Positions 1 through 8,655 of a DNA stretch of 64,000 nucleotides are shown piece by piece. Numbering within the stretch: position 1 is the stretch's first letter; each line of letters starts with the position of its first letter. The translations under genes were made by a program, and so were the position numbers. The notes beneath the pieces are model-generated. The model did no database searches, had not been told where the DNA came from, and saw nothing but the letters and a program-made list of their open reading frames with translations. The stretch covers positions 9,052,001-9,116,000 of the forward strand of contig NZ_JAUSWW010000001.1 in the NCBI RefSeq assembly GCF_030815415.1, in the 5' to 3' direction. Origin of the DNA: Streptomyces canus (lineage in GTDB: Bacteria; Actinomycetota; Actinomycetes; Streptomycetales; Streptomycetaceae).

Positions 1-1110
1 GCCGCGAACCTCGCCGAGACGACGGAGCCCTACGACCGTTTCGTCGAGGCGCTGCGCGCCCCGGGACGCCGCAGCGCACAGGAGATGTTCGGCTCGCGCG
101 GCTGGGTCGTGCACAACGAGACCAATCCGTACGGCTTCACCGGTGTGCACGACTGGGCGACCGCGTTCTGGTTCCCCGAGGCGGCGGCCTGGCTCACCCA
201 ACAGCTGTACGAGCACTACCGGTTCGGCGGCTCCACGGCCTACCTCCGCACCACCGCCTACCCGGCGCTGAAGGAGGCCGCCGAGTTCTGGCTGGACAAC
301 CTGCGCACCGATCCGCGCGACGGCACCCTCGTCGTCACGCCCAGCTACTCGCCGGAGCACGGGGACTTCACGGCCGGCGCGGCCATGTCGCAGCAGATCG
401 TCCACGACCTGTTCACCAACACCCTCGAAGCGGCCCGGATCCTCGGCGACTCACCCGGCTTCCGCCGCCGACTGGAAGAGACGCTCGGGCGGCTCGACCC
501 CGGCCTGCGCATCGGCTCCTGGGGACAACTCCAGGAGTGGAAGGCCGACCTGGACGATCCCGCCGACGAACACCGGCATGTCTCCCACCTGTTCGCCCTC
601 CACCCGGGACGCCAGATCGAGCCCGGCAGCCGGTGGGCCGAGGCGGCCAAAGTCTCCCTCACCGCGCGCGGCGACGGCGGCACCGGCTGGTCCAAGGCGT
701 GGAAGGTCAACTTCTGGGCCCGGCTGCGCGACGGCGACCACGCCCACCTCATGCTCGGCGAACAACTCAGACTCTCCACCCTGCCCAACCTCTGGGACAC
801 CCACCCGCCGTTCCAGATCGACGGCAACTTCGGTGCCACGTCGGGGATCGTGGAGATGCTCCTGCAGAGCCAGCACGGCGTGATCGAGGTACTGCCGGCC
901 CTGCCCGCCGCCTGGCCCGACGGCTCGGTCCGGGGACTGCGGGCCCGCGGCGGTGCCACCGTCGACGTCGAGTGGGCCGGCGGCCGGGCGACCCGGATCG
1001 CGCTGACGGCGGCACGGACACGTGAACTGGCCCTACGCAGCGACCTGTTCTCAAGCGGCGAGCTGACGTTCAAGGCGGTCGCGGGCCGCCACTACACCTG
1101 GAAGGCCTGA
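1..1110 (+). CDS. GH95 alpha-L-fucosidase-like protein, C-terminal part (cut by window edge)
   Basis: The frame is open from base 1, so the gene begins outside the window and about 369 C-terminal residues are visible; GH95 enzymes usually run to 700-800. The family hydrolyses terminal 1,2-linked fucose (some members act on galactose) and is normally secreted or cell-bound. Visible GH95 hallmarks are a His-Asn-Glu-Thr-Asn-Pro stretch followed by VHDWATAFWF near the start, an SPEH motif that should carry the catalytic Glu, HVSHLFALHPGRQI, and IDGNFGATSGIVEMLLQS with the conserved Asp. The C-terminal beta-rich domain follows (EVLPALPAAWPDGSVRGL). The next gene is convergent. Family assignment is secure; the exact sugar is not. 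Confidence 0.85.
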   Translation, partial: AANLAETTEPYDRFVEALRAPGRRSAQEMFGSRGWVVHNETNPYGFTGVHDWATAFWFPEAAAWLTQQLYEHYRFGGSTAYLRTTAYPALKEAAEFWLDNLRTDPRDGTLVVTPSYSPEHGDFTAGAAMSQQIVHDLFTNTLEAARILGDSPGFRRRLEETLGRLDPGLRIGSWGQLQEWKADLDDPADEHRHVSHLFALHPGRQIEPGSRWAEAAKVSLTARGDGGTGWSKAWKVNFWARLRDGDHAHLMLGEQLRLSTLPNLWDTHPPFQIDGNFGATSGIVEMLLQSQHGVIEVLPALPAAWPDGSVRGLRARGGATVDVEWAGGRATRIALTAARTRELALRSDLFSSGELTFKAVAGRHYTWKA

Positions 1111-1164
1111 ACCTCCGCGACCGCCTCTCACCGAGGAGTGGCACCGCCGACTGCCGGACGCTCC

Positions 1165-3120
1165 CTACCGGGAGACCTGCACGTCGACGTCGGCCGCCCG
1201 CACGAACGCCACCCGGTGACCGAACTGGATCTCGTAGTAGAGATCCTTGCCGACCACGACCTGGTGCGAGTCCGTGGTGAACGTGACCGCGTAGTAGTAC
1301 TCACCCGGCACCTTGTCGCCGACCACGTACTTCTGGCCCCTGGGCAGTTTGTACGGCAGCGGCGACACCGCCTGTGCGGGCACTCCCGCCGGGTACGCGG
1401 AGGCCTCCGGGTAGGCGCGCCCGTACACCGGGACGCTCTCCACGCCGGCCTTGGGCGTCACCACCTGGCCCTTCGCGCTCACCGCGGCCGGGTCCTTCCC
1501 CGGGTTCTGGAACCAGGCCTTCTGACCCAGATACCAGATCGCCGTCCAGTCTCCGTCGCGCCCGGCGACCGCGTACTGCTGACCGGTGGAGACCCGCGAG
1601 GAGATGTCGTTCACCCCGGTGCCCGGCACCGTGCCCAGACCGATGTCCTTGATCAGGGGGTAGGTCGTGCCCGGCCCGGAGTACAGACGTACCTCGCTGG
1701 AGCCGTGCGCCGCACACGGCTCGCCCTTGGTGACGCAGCCCGTGTACTCCGGCTGGTTGGCCGCGTAGTCGGGCCGGATCGTCACCAGCGCGGCCTGCTT
1801 GCCGCCGGTCGCCTTGAAGGGCCGGCCGAGCAGCTCGAAGTAGTGCCGCCAGTCCCAGTACGGCCCGGGGTCGGTGTGCATGCCGCCGACGGTGGCCGTG
1901 GTCGGGCCCGGCACATTGTCGTGGCCGAGGATGTGCTGCCGGTCCAGCGGGATGTCGTACTTCTTGGCGAGGTACTTCACCAGCCGCGCCGAGGAGCGGT
2001 ACATCGCCTCCGTGTACCAGGCGTCCGGATTGGCCAGGAAGCCCTCGTGCTCCAGACCGATCGACTTGGCGTTGACGTACCAGTTGCCCGCGTGCCAGGC
2101 CACGTCCTTGGCCTTCACATGCTGGGCGATATGCCCGTCGGTGGAGCGCAGTGTGTACTGCCAGGAGACGTAGGTGGGGTCCTGGACGAGGTTGAGGACG
2201 CCTTCCCAGGCGCCTTCGGTGTCGTGGATGACGATGTACTTGATGCTCTGTGACGTCGGCCGGTCGCCCAGGTCGTGGTTGCCGTAGTCGTTGTCGCCGA
2301 ACTCCTCGTACGGTGCCGGGATCCACTCGCAGGACACCGACTTCGGGCACTCCGTGGCCCCGCTGCCGAGCGTCCGGAGACCGGCCCGCTTCAGGGCGGA
2401 GGGGTCCGGGGTGACGTCCGGCTGGGCCGCCAGGGCGACCAGCTGGCCGGCGTCCGTGGCGCGTTCCTCGCCGGCGCGGATCACGTCGTACACGTCGTCG
2501 GCGTATGCCGTCGCCGTCGCGGTGTCGTCGGCGCCCGAGAAGCGGGACACCGCCGCGTACCAGTCCGCGGGGTCATCGCTGAGCGGTTCGCCCAGGTCCT
2601 TCTGCGCGTGGGCCAGGAGTGCGGCGCCGCCGGCGATGTTCGCCGCGGGATCGGTCCGCAGTTCCTCGGCGCTGAGTCCGGTCAGTTCCGCCGCCTTCGG
2701 CAACGTCGTGAGCCGGGCCGGGAACTCCGTCGGCGCCGGCACCTCCGTCTCGGGCAGCAGGGCCGCCCGGGCGCTGTCGCCGCGCGCGTCCTCCGTGCCC
2801 TCGCTGTGGTGCGGGGCCTCGGCGAGCGCGGTCCGGGCGTCGGTCAGGTGCATCGGGCCGTAGCCGCCGGTCACACTCGGCGCCCCGGCGTGCGCGTCCC
2901 AGCGGGACTGAAGGTAGGAGACGCCGAGGAGGACGCTCTGCGGGACCTCGTACCGGGCGGCCGCCGAGGCGAACGCCAGCTGAAGGCTGTTCGCCGAGCT
3001 CTGTGCGCCGGAGGGGGTCGCGCCGAGCAGGGGCAGCAGCAGTGCCGCGGTGGCGACCGCGCCGACAGCGGCTCGCGTATGTCTGTGCCCGGAGGCGCTG
3101 GTCGGGTCGGATCCTCGCAT
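1165..3120 (-). CDS. secreted N-acetylmuramoyl-L-alanine amidase (PGRP/Amidase_2 type)
   Basis: A 651-residue exported protein. Residues 1-40 form a signal peptide with basic residues, a hydrophobic run VGAVATAALLLPLLGA and an Ala-rich cleavage site. The mature N-terminal third (about 45-230) resembles a lysozyme/transglycosylase-like helical region (YLQSRWDAHAG). The catalytic Amidase_2/PGRP domain lies at about 285-430: YIVIHDTEGAWEG supplies the first zinc His, then WQYTLRSTDGHIAQ, KSIGLEHEGF and HILGHDNVPGPTTATVGGMHTDPG. The last third has two SH3-like or repeat segments (EVRLYSGPGTTYPL). It should cleave the amide between muramic acid and the stem peptide in the wall. It stands alone; about 220 bases separate its start from the terminator of the next gene. 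Confidence 0.9.
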   Translation of the reverse strand: MRGSDPTSASGHRHTRAAVGAVATAALLLPLLGATPSGAQSSANSLQLAFASAAARYEVPQSVLLGVSYLQSRWDAHAGAPSVTGGYGPMHLTDARTALAEAPHHSEGTEDARGDSARAALLPETEVPAPTEFPARLTTLPKAAELTGLSAEELRTDPAANIAGGAALLAHAQKDLGEPLSDDPADWYAAVSRFSGADDTATATAYADDVYDVIRAGEERATDAGQLVALAAQPDVTPDPSALKRAGLRTLGSGATECPKSVSCEWIPAPYEEFGDNDYGNHDLGDRPTSQSIKYIVIHDTEGAWEGVLNLVQDPTYVSWQYTLRSTDGHIAQHVKAKDVAWHAGNWYVNAKSIGLEHEGFLANPDAWYTEAMYRSSARLVKYLAKKYDIPLDRQHILGHDNVPGPTTATVGGMHTDPGPYWDWRHYFELLGRPFKATGGKQAALVTIRPDYAANQPEYTGCVTKGEPCAAHGSSEVRLYSGPGTTYPLIKDIGLGTVPGTGVNDISSRVSTGQQYAVAGRDGDWTAIWYLGQKAWFQNPGKDPAAVSAKGQVVTPKAGVESVPVYGRAYPEASAYPAGVPAQAVSPLPYKLPRGQKYVVGDKVPGEYYYAVTFTTDSHQVVVGKDLYYEIQFGHRVAFVRAADVDVQVSR

Positions 3121-3341
3121 TGCAGCCTCCTGGGACGGTCGGTCGCGATGAGCCGTGCGGGGCCGGGCGTGCGTCAGTGGTACCGGCTGGCCGACGATCC
3201 GTCAATCATGCCCAGGGAAAGACGAATTCCCTTGTCAAGCGGGGGTCCCGGGAGTTTCGTGGCGGCACCTTTCGGGCCTGCGGGGCGTCAGTGGCTTACA
3301 CCAATGGGCCGTTTGCGGGCAGCCGTGCGAGGGCGGACATA

Positions 3342-3388
3342 CGAAGGTCCGCGGTGCGCCGCTGTCTCGGGCGCACCGCGGACCTTCG
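3342..3388 (-). terminator. strong stem-loop terminator of the APH-like gene
   Basis: A perfect 19-bp inverted repeat, arms 3342-3360 and 3370-3388, with a 9-base loop. It begins six bases beyond the stop codon of the APH-like kinase gene, which reads toward it. As is common in Streptomyces there is no long U run. It should also shield the amidase gene downstream. Confidence 0.85.
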
Positions 3389-3394
3389 TCCCCG

Positions 3395-4534
3395 TCAGCG
3401 AGTGCCGACCGCCGCGCGTACGGCCCGTCGGGCCAGCTGGCAGTCGTCGTGCAGCCGCCTCAGCAGTAGGCGCTGCTCCTCGCCGGACGGCGCAGCACCC
3501 GGGTGGGCCACTCCCGGTGCCGCCGGGGTCGTGTCGTGCATCGAACGCTGCACGGCCGTTTCATAGGTACGGATCTCACGGGTCAGCACGAGCATCAGGT
3601 TCACCAGGAACGCGTCGCGCGAGGCCGGGCCCGCCGACTGCGCGATCTGGCTGATCTGACGACGGGCCACCGGCGCGTCCCCGAGCACCGACCACAGCGT
3701 CGCCAGGTCGTACCCCGGCAGATACCAGCCCGCGTGCTCCCAGTCCACCAGCACTGGACCGGCCGGTGACAGAAGGATGTTCGAGAGCAGTGCGTCGCCG
3801 TGGCAGAACTGTCCCATGCCGTGCCGGCCCGCGGTCGTCGCGATGCCGTGCAGCAGCTTCTGCAGGTCACCCATGTCCCGGTCGGTGAGCAGCCCCAGCT
3901 CGTGGTAGCGGGAGATACGGGCCGCGTAGTCCAGCGGAGCGTCGAAGGTGCCCGCCGACGGCCGCCAGGCGTTCAGCCGGCAGATCGCGCCGAGCGCCGC
4001 CCGGATGTCCGCCCGCGGCGGGGACTCCGCCGGGTGCCGGTGCAGCGCCGCCACGCGTCCCGGCATCCGCTCGATCACCAGGGTGCAGTTGTCCGGGTCC
4101 GCCGCGATCAACCGGGGCACCCGCACGGGCGGGCGGTGCCGGACGAACGAGCGGTATGCCGCTATCTCGTGGCGGATCCGCTCGGCCCACGCGGGGGAGT
4201 GGTCCAGTAAGCACTTCGCAACGGCCGTGCTGCGCCCGGTCGTCCCCACCAGGAGGACGGAGCGACCGCTGCGGCGCAGCACCTGGACCGGAGCGAACTC
4301 CGGACAGATCCGGTGCACCGACGCGATCGCCGTACGCAGCTGCGCGCCCTGAGGGCCGGACAAGTCGAGTCTCCCGCTGAGCGGTTGGGTGCCGAGCCCC
4401 GGAGCGCGCCGCGTCCTGCCGGCACCGAGCACGGGGGCCGCCGGGCGAGCGGGGTCGAGGTAAGGGCCGCTGCCCGCCGGGCGGGGGTGCAGCGGCCGGG
4501 GCGGGGCGGACACGGAGGACGATGCTGCGTACAT
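3395..4534 (-). CDS. aminoglycoside phosphotransferase (APH)-fold kinase
   Basis: The APH fold transfers phosphate from ATP to a small-molecule hydroxyl. The catalytic loop FCHGDALLSNILL carries the HxD and Asn of the family, followed by VLVDWEHAGWYLPGYDLAT, whose DWE supplies the metal-binding Asp. N-lobe features include a Val-Leu-rich strand before LLDHSPAWAERIRHEIAAYR. The ATG at 4534 (MYAASSSV) is preferred over one at 4570 because AAGGGA lies upstream of it and the domain does not need the extension; this gives 379 residues. The N-terminal 40 residues are Pro/Arg-rich and non-conserved. The substrate cannot be told: such proteins in Streptomyces are often sugar, choline or unknown kinases, so resistance should not be assumed. 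Confidence 0.75.
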   Translation of the reverse strand: MYAASSSVSAPPRPLHPRPAGSGPYLDPARPAAPVLGAGRTRRAPGLGTQPLSGRLDLSGPQGAQLRTAIASVHRICPEFAPVQVLRRSGRSVLLVGTTGRSTAVAKCLLDHSPAWAERIRHEIAAYRSFVRHRPPVRVPRLIAADPDNCTLVIERMPGRVAALHRHPAESPPRADIRAALGAICRLNAWRPSAGTFDAPLDYAARISRYHELGLLTDRDMGDLQKLLHGIATTAGRHGMGQFCHGDALLSNILLSPAGPVLVDWEHAGWYLPGYDLATLWSVLGDAPVARRQISQIAQSAGPASRDAFLVNLMLVLTREIRTYETAVQRSMHDTTPAAPGVAHPGAAPSGEEQRLLLRRLHDDCQLARRAVRAAVGTR

Positions 4535-4698
4535 GGGCGAAACAGATCCCTTCGTGTGCCTGCAGTGCATGTCTGCGCAGTGCGCTGACCCGGCCCGACC
4601 GCCCGAGGTGCACCCTGGGGAGTGCTCCCGTCATATGGCAGCGGCCGGGTCGGGGTGGCGCGTTCCTACCTGACACCCATGGCCCAGTGGCACACCAT

Positions 4699-4728
4699 CT
4701 GGCGCACCCTGGCGAACCCTGGCGAATA
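4699..4728 (+). repeat. three tandem 10-bp repeats upstream of the NsdA-like gene
   Basis: CTGGCGCACC, CTGGCGAACC and CTGGCGAATA follow one another without gaps, ending 59 bases before the GTG start of the NsdA-like gene. One repeat equals roughly one helical turn, so the copies present the same face of DNA. This suggests a cooperative binding site for a regulator; nothing else in the sequence identifies the protein. Confidence 0.5.
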
Positions 4729-4787
4729 GTCGCTCGGCACCTCCCACCGGGCTACTGTCAACTCAGCCGAGAACCTGGGGGCTTGAC

Positions 4788-6278
4788 GTGAGCGGACAAC
4801 CCAACACCCGACTTTCGGACCTGTTCGGCCTGGCCGGCTGGTCCAAGGGTGAACTCGCGAGGCTGGTCAACCGGCAGGCGGCGGCCATGGGCCACCCCCA
4901 GCTGTCGACCGACACCTCACGGGTGCGGCGTTGGATCGACACGGGAGAGATCCCGCGCGATCCGGTGCCCCGTGTGTTGGCTGCCCTGTTCACCGAGCGT
5001 CTCGGCCGTGTCGTGACCATCGAGGACCTCGGTCTGGTCCGGCACGGGCGTACGGGGAAACGGCAGGACGCCGGGAGTGTGGAACATCCCGACGGTGTGC
5101 CGTGGGCGCCCGAGCGGACCGCGGCGGTCCTCACCGAATTCACGGGAATGGACCTCATGCTCAACCGACGCGGCTTGGTGGGTGCGGGCGTCGCGCTCAC
5201 CGCAGGATCCGCACTCAGCAGCGCCATGCACGACTGGCTGCACTCCGATCCGTCCCTGACGGCCGACGCTCCCAGAATCGACGATCCCCTGCACGCCGAC
5301 CCCGCTGGGTTCGACCGCTACGAGGCCGCCCCCATCGGATCGCAGGAGATCGAGGAACTGGAGCGTTCCGTCGAGGTGTTCCGGGCGTGGGACGCGGCTC
5401 GCGGCGGCGGGCTGCAGCGCAAGGCGGTCGTAGGCCAGCTCAACGAGGTGGGCGGCATGCTCGCCTACCGACACCCCGATCATCTGCAGCGGCGCCTGTG
5501 GGGCGTCGCCGCCAACCTCGCCGTGCTCGCGGGCTGGATGTCGCACGACGTCGGCCTGGAGCCCACGGCCCAGAAGTACTTCGTCATCGCCGCCCATGCG
5601 GCCCGTGAGGGCGGCGACCGGCCCCGCGCCGGGGAGGCGCTCTCCCGAGCGGCTCGCCAGATGGTGCACCTGGGCCGGCCCGACGACGCACTCGACCTGA
5701 TGAAGCTCGCCCAGTCCGGCTCCGGAGAACAGGTGCTGCCGCGCACCAGGGCGATGCTCTACACCATCGAGGCCTGGGCACAGGCGTCCATGGGCAAGGG
5801 GCAGGCGATGCGCCGCACCCTCGGACAGGCGGAGGACCTCTTCGTCTCGGACCAGGGCGACGTGCCACCGCCGAGCTGGATGCAGACCTTCAAGGAGGAG
5901 GATCTGTACGGCATGCAGGCCCTGGCCTACCGCACGCTGGCGGAGCACGAGCCGACCGCGGCCGTACACGCCCAGCACTACGCGGAGAAGGCCCTGGCCC
6001 TGCGGGTCGACGGACGGCAGCGGTCGAAGATCTTCGACTTCCTGTCGATGGCCTCGGCCTGCTTCATCGCGGACGACCCGGAACAGGCGGACCGGTACGC
6101 CCGGCTGGCCCTGGTGTCGATGGGATCCAACTCCTCGCACCGCACCTGGGACCGGCTGCGGCAGATGTACCGGCTCACCGCCGAGTACTCCAGCTACCCG
6201 AAGATCTACGAGCTGAGGGAGGAGATCAAGCTGGCCCTGCCGAGGGTGGCCAAGGGCGGCAACAGCGCACGGGCATAG
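4788..6278 (+). CDS. NsdA-like developmental regulator (TPR-type)
   Basis: A 496-residue protein of the family of NsdA, a negative regulator of sporulation and antibiotic production in Streptomyces. The N-terminal 75 residues form the family's putative DNA-binding region (WSKGELARLVNRQA, STDTSRVRRWIDTGEIPRDP, EDLGL). The sequence LMLNRRGLVGAGVALTAGSA at about 125-145 is a conserved hydrophobic link. Residues 180-490 are helical TPR-like repeats: GGGLQRKAVVGQLNEVGGML, GWMSHDVGLEPTAQKYFV, ARQMVHLGRPDDALDLMKLA. Length matches NsdA (about 500). The N-terminus lacks NsdA's usual glycine-rich leader, so it may be a paralogue. It starts at GTG. Three tandem decamers lie just upstream. Confidence 0.75.
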   Translation: MSGQPNTRLSDLFGLAGWSKGELARLVNRQAAAMGHPQLSTDTSRVRRWIDTGEIPRDPVPRVLAALFTERLGRVVTIEDLGLVRHGRTGKRQDAGSVEHPDGVPWAPERTAAVLTEFTGMDLMLNRRGLVGAGVALTAGSALSSAMHDWLHSDPSLTADAPRIDDPLHADPAGFDRYEAAPIGSQEIEELERSVEVFRAWDAARGGGLQRKAVVGQLNEVGGMLAYRHPDHLQRRLWGVAANLAVLAGWMSHDVGLEPTAQKYFVIAAHAAREGGDRPRAGEALSRAARQMVHLGRPDDALDLMKLAQSGSGEQVLPRTRAMLYTIEAWAQASMGKGQAMRRTLGQAEDLFVSDQGDVPPPSWMQTFKEEDLYGMQALAYRTLAEHEPTAAVHAQHYAEKALALRVDGRQRSKIFDFLSMASACFIADDPEQADRYARLALVSMGSNSSHRTWDRLRQMYRLTAEYSSYPKIYELREEIKLALPRVAKGGNSARA

Positions 6279-6320
6279 GGGGTTTGTGCGCTGGAACCCC
6301 GATTATCAGGCGGCCGATTC

Positions 6321-7748
6321 TCAGCCGGTCACCTTGGCGATGAGCACGCAGGCGTCGTCCTCGCGCTCGGTCCCGCCGAACTCCTCCACGACCATCCGTA
6401 CACAGTCCTGTGCGGTGCGCGCCTCGTCGAAGCGCGGGGCCAGGTCGAGGAGAAGGTTCACGGCCGCCATGCTGTCGTGCCCGGGCACCAGCCCGTCGGT
6501 GTGCAGCACGAGCAGGTCGCCGGCTTCGAGTGGCTCTTCGGCCTGCTCGTAGGAGGCGCCCGAGGTCGCGCCGAGCAGGACGCCGTCCGGTGCGCTCAGC
6601 CTGCGCCCCGTCCCGTCGCGGAACAGCAGCGGGGCGGGGTGTCCGGCCTGCGCCCAGGCGAGTGTGCGGGTCTCGGGCCGGTAGCGGCAGCAGATCGCGC
6701 TGCCGAGCGCGGGCTGCACGGTGGCGTCGAGTAACTGGTTGAGCCAGGACAGCAGTTGTCCCGGCTGGGTGCCCGCCATGGCCATGCCGCGCACGGCACC
6801 CAGCAGGGTCGCCATGCCCGAGGTCACGGCGACGCCGTGGCCGGTGAGGTCGCCGACGCTGAGCAGCATGTCGCCGTCGGCGAGTTCGAGTGCGTCGTAC
6901 CAGTCGCCGCCGATCATCGCGCTCGTCGAGGACGGCAGATAGCGCGCCGCCAGATCGAGGATCTCGGGGCTGCGTCGCGGGAGCCGCAGGGAGCCGCGCC
7001 ACGGCGGTAGCACAGCCTCCTGCAGCTCGACCGCGAGCCGGTGCTCGGTCTGCGCGCGGTGCTGGTGGTGCTGCAGCGAGTCACGGGTCTCGCTCACCAC
7101 CCGTTGGCTGCGGCGCAGTTCGCTGACGTCCCGCAGCACGGCCCACATGGACGCGGTGCTGCCGTCGGCGTCGAGCACGGGCTCGCCCATCATGTGCACG
7201 GTGCGCACGGCACCGTCCGCGCGCAGGACGCGGAACTCCCCGTCGATGGGCTTGGCGTCGACGAGGCAGTCCGTGACCATCGACGTCAGCTTCGGCCGGT
7301 CCTCGTCGAGCACCAGGGACGGCAGTTCGTCGAGGGTGAGCGGGGGAGTCTCCGGATCGCGGCCCAGGATCTGGTAGAGCTCGCCGGACCAACTGGCTTC
7401 GTCCGTCAGCAGGTTCCACTCCGCGCTGCCCACCCTGCTGAGCAGGGAGTCGCGCCGGGGAGCGGTCGGCGCGGTTCCGGTGGCGGGGGCCGGCTCGACC
7501 ACCGCGGGTGCGGGTGGGCCCTCCCGCAGCTGGGCCAAGTGCTCGTCCAGGTCGTTGAGTTGGTGCAGCGCCAGGTCGTACAGCGCGCGCTGCCAGCGTC
7601 CCTGCGGGTCCGATCCGTCGTCCTGGGCGTCCCGTCGTACGGCGTGCACGTCGCCCTTGAGCCGTCGCGTCTGCGATATGAGCGCGTCGACCGAGCCGCC
7701 GCCCGGCGGCTGGGCGGCTGGGCGGTCCGCAGAGAGATGGGACGGCAT
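6321..7748 (-). CDS. PAS-PP2C (SpoIIE-type) protein serine phosphatase
   Basis: A 475-residue cytosolic signalling protein. Residues 1-95 are a variable helical region; about 100-220 is a PAS domain (WNLLTDEASWSGELYQILGR, GEFRVLRADGAVRTVHMMGE); about 260-470 is an SpoIIE-type PP2C phosphatase with the metal-binding motifs MIGGDWYDAL, SVGDLTGHGVAVTSGMATLL, GHPAPLLFRDG, LLVLHTDGLV and DDACVLIAKV. Such phosphatases dephosphorylate anti-sigma-factor antagonists and so switch alternative sigma factors, with the PAS domain as sensor. No kinase or antagonist gene lies next to it. It is divergent from the SsgA-like gene across a 479-base gap, which fits a developmental or stress role. The ligand of the PAS domain is unknown. 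Confidence 0.9.
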   Translation of the reverse strand: MPSHLSADRPAAQPPGGGSVDALISQTRRLKGDVHAVRRDAQDDGSDPQGRWQRALYDLALHQLNDLDEHLAQLREGPPAPAVVEPAPATGTAPTAPRRDSLLSRVGSAEWNLLTDEASWSGELYQILGRDPETPPLTLDELPSLVLDEDRPKLTSMVTDCLVDAKPIDGEFRVLRADGAVRTVHMMGEPVLDADGSTASMWAVLRDVSELRRSQRVVSETRDSLQHHQHRAQTEHRLAVELQEAVLPPWRGSLRLPRRSPEILDLAARYLPSSTSAMIGGDWYDALELADGDMLLSVGDLTGHGVAVTSGMATLLGAVRGMAMAGTQPGQLLSWLNQLLDATVQPALGSAICCRYRPETRTLAWAQAGHPAPLLFRDGTGRRLSAPDGVLLGATSGASYEQAEEPLEAGDLLVLHTDGLVPGHDSMAAVNLLLDLAPRFDEARTAQDCVRMVVEEFGGTEREDDACVLIAKVTG

Positions 7749-8227
7749 GACGCGCTCCGATGCGGGGAGATACGACCAAGGCTGGCGGAGGGGCCGTTAC
7801 GACTGTGGCACAGCCCGCGACGCCCTGTAAGGGATTCGGCAACACACGATACGGTGGTGCTTCTGGCATATGCCACAGTCTTCACGGAGGGGTTTCCCCG
7901 TGCGATTGGCGTACGGCACCCGATGGGGCAAGTTGTAGTCAGGGTACGTGAGTTGACGGATCCTGCGGGTCTCCGGGTCGGCATTCATTTATGTGTTCGA
8001 CGGCCCTCTGTTCTATGCGGGCGGCAGGCGGGGACCGGACGGTGCCGGGGCGTCGCGCGCAGGGGTCTCGACGGCGGGTTCGGCGGGCGAGGAACCGCTC
8101 AAACCGCTTGGTGAGTGATGTAGGTCACATCAATTGATGCGGGCTTCGGCGTAATGCAAACGGCATCTGCGAGGTCGTAAAGACATCGGCAATACGGCCG
8201 ACCTCCGACCCGTAGTGGAGACCGACC
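7749..8227. other. 479-base divergent intergenic region with inverted repeats
   Basis: No convincing gene. It should hold the promoters of the PP2C gene (leftward) and the SsgA-like gene (rightward). A perfect 10-bp inverted repeat (GACTGTGGCA at 7801-7810 and its complement at 7871-7880) brackets 60 bases close to the PP2C start. A 12-bp palindrome CATCAATTGATG lies at 8128-8139, overlapped by a TGATGT...ACATCA pair (8117-8132). The part from 7980 to 8200 is noticeably AT-richer than the coding DNA, as expected of a promoter. A GGAG element at about 8217 serves the SsgA-like ATG. Confidence 0.6.
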
Positions 8228-8641
8228 ATGGACATCGATCTCGAGCAGTCCGCCCACGGCCGCCTGATCACCGGCGACGAGCAGGAACTGCCCGTCCCCA
8301 CGACGCTCCGCTACGCCTCCGCGGACCCGCTCGCGGTGCACCTCGACTTCCCGCCCGAGGTCGCGCTCGACGGTGAGGTGGTCAGCTGGACCTTCGCCCG
8401 CTCCCTGCTGGAGGCGGGGCTGCGCGGCCCGGCGGGCGCCGGGGACGTGCACCTGTGGCCGTGCGGACGCGCCCGTACGGTCGTGGAGCTCCACTCGCCG
8501 TACGGGCTGGCCCTGCTGCAGTTCGACAGCTCGGCGCTGCGCCGCTTCCTGCTGCGGACGTACGCCGTGGTCGCGGCCGGTGAGGAGGATCTGAGTGCGG
8601 AGGTGGACCGGGGTCTGAGCGCCCTCTTCGGAAGTGTCTGA
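8228..8641 (+). CDS. SsgA-like sporulation/cell-division protein (SALP)
   Basis: A 137-residue member of the SsgA-like proteins, found in sporulating actinomycetes, which place septa and control wall remodelling in aerial hyphae. Typical family features: a strand-rich N-terminus (TTLRYASADPLAVHLDF), VVSWTFARSLLEAGL, GDVHLWPCG and LQFDSSALRRFLLRTY near the C-terminus. Length is right for the family (about 130-145). The ATG is preceded by GGAG seven bases away. Its upstream region shares the intergenic space with a PP2C phosphatase. Which SALP subgroup (SsgA to SsgG) it belongs to needs a tree; the sequence alone does not decide. Confidence 0.9.
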   Translation: MDIDLEQSAHGRLITGDEQELPVPTTLRYASADPLAVHLDFPPEVALDGEVVSWTFARSLLEAGLRGPAGAGDVHLWPCGRARTVVELHSPYGLALLQFDSSALRRFLLRTYAVVAAGEEDLSAEVDRGLSALFGSV

Positions 8642-8655
8642 GGGCGCTCCGGTGT

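Noticed and set aside
3395..4534. Antibiotic-resistance kinase
   Set aside because: Only the APH fold is supported; nothing in the sequence or neighbours indicates an aminoglycoside substrate.
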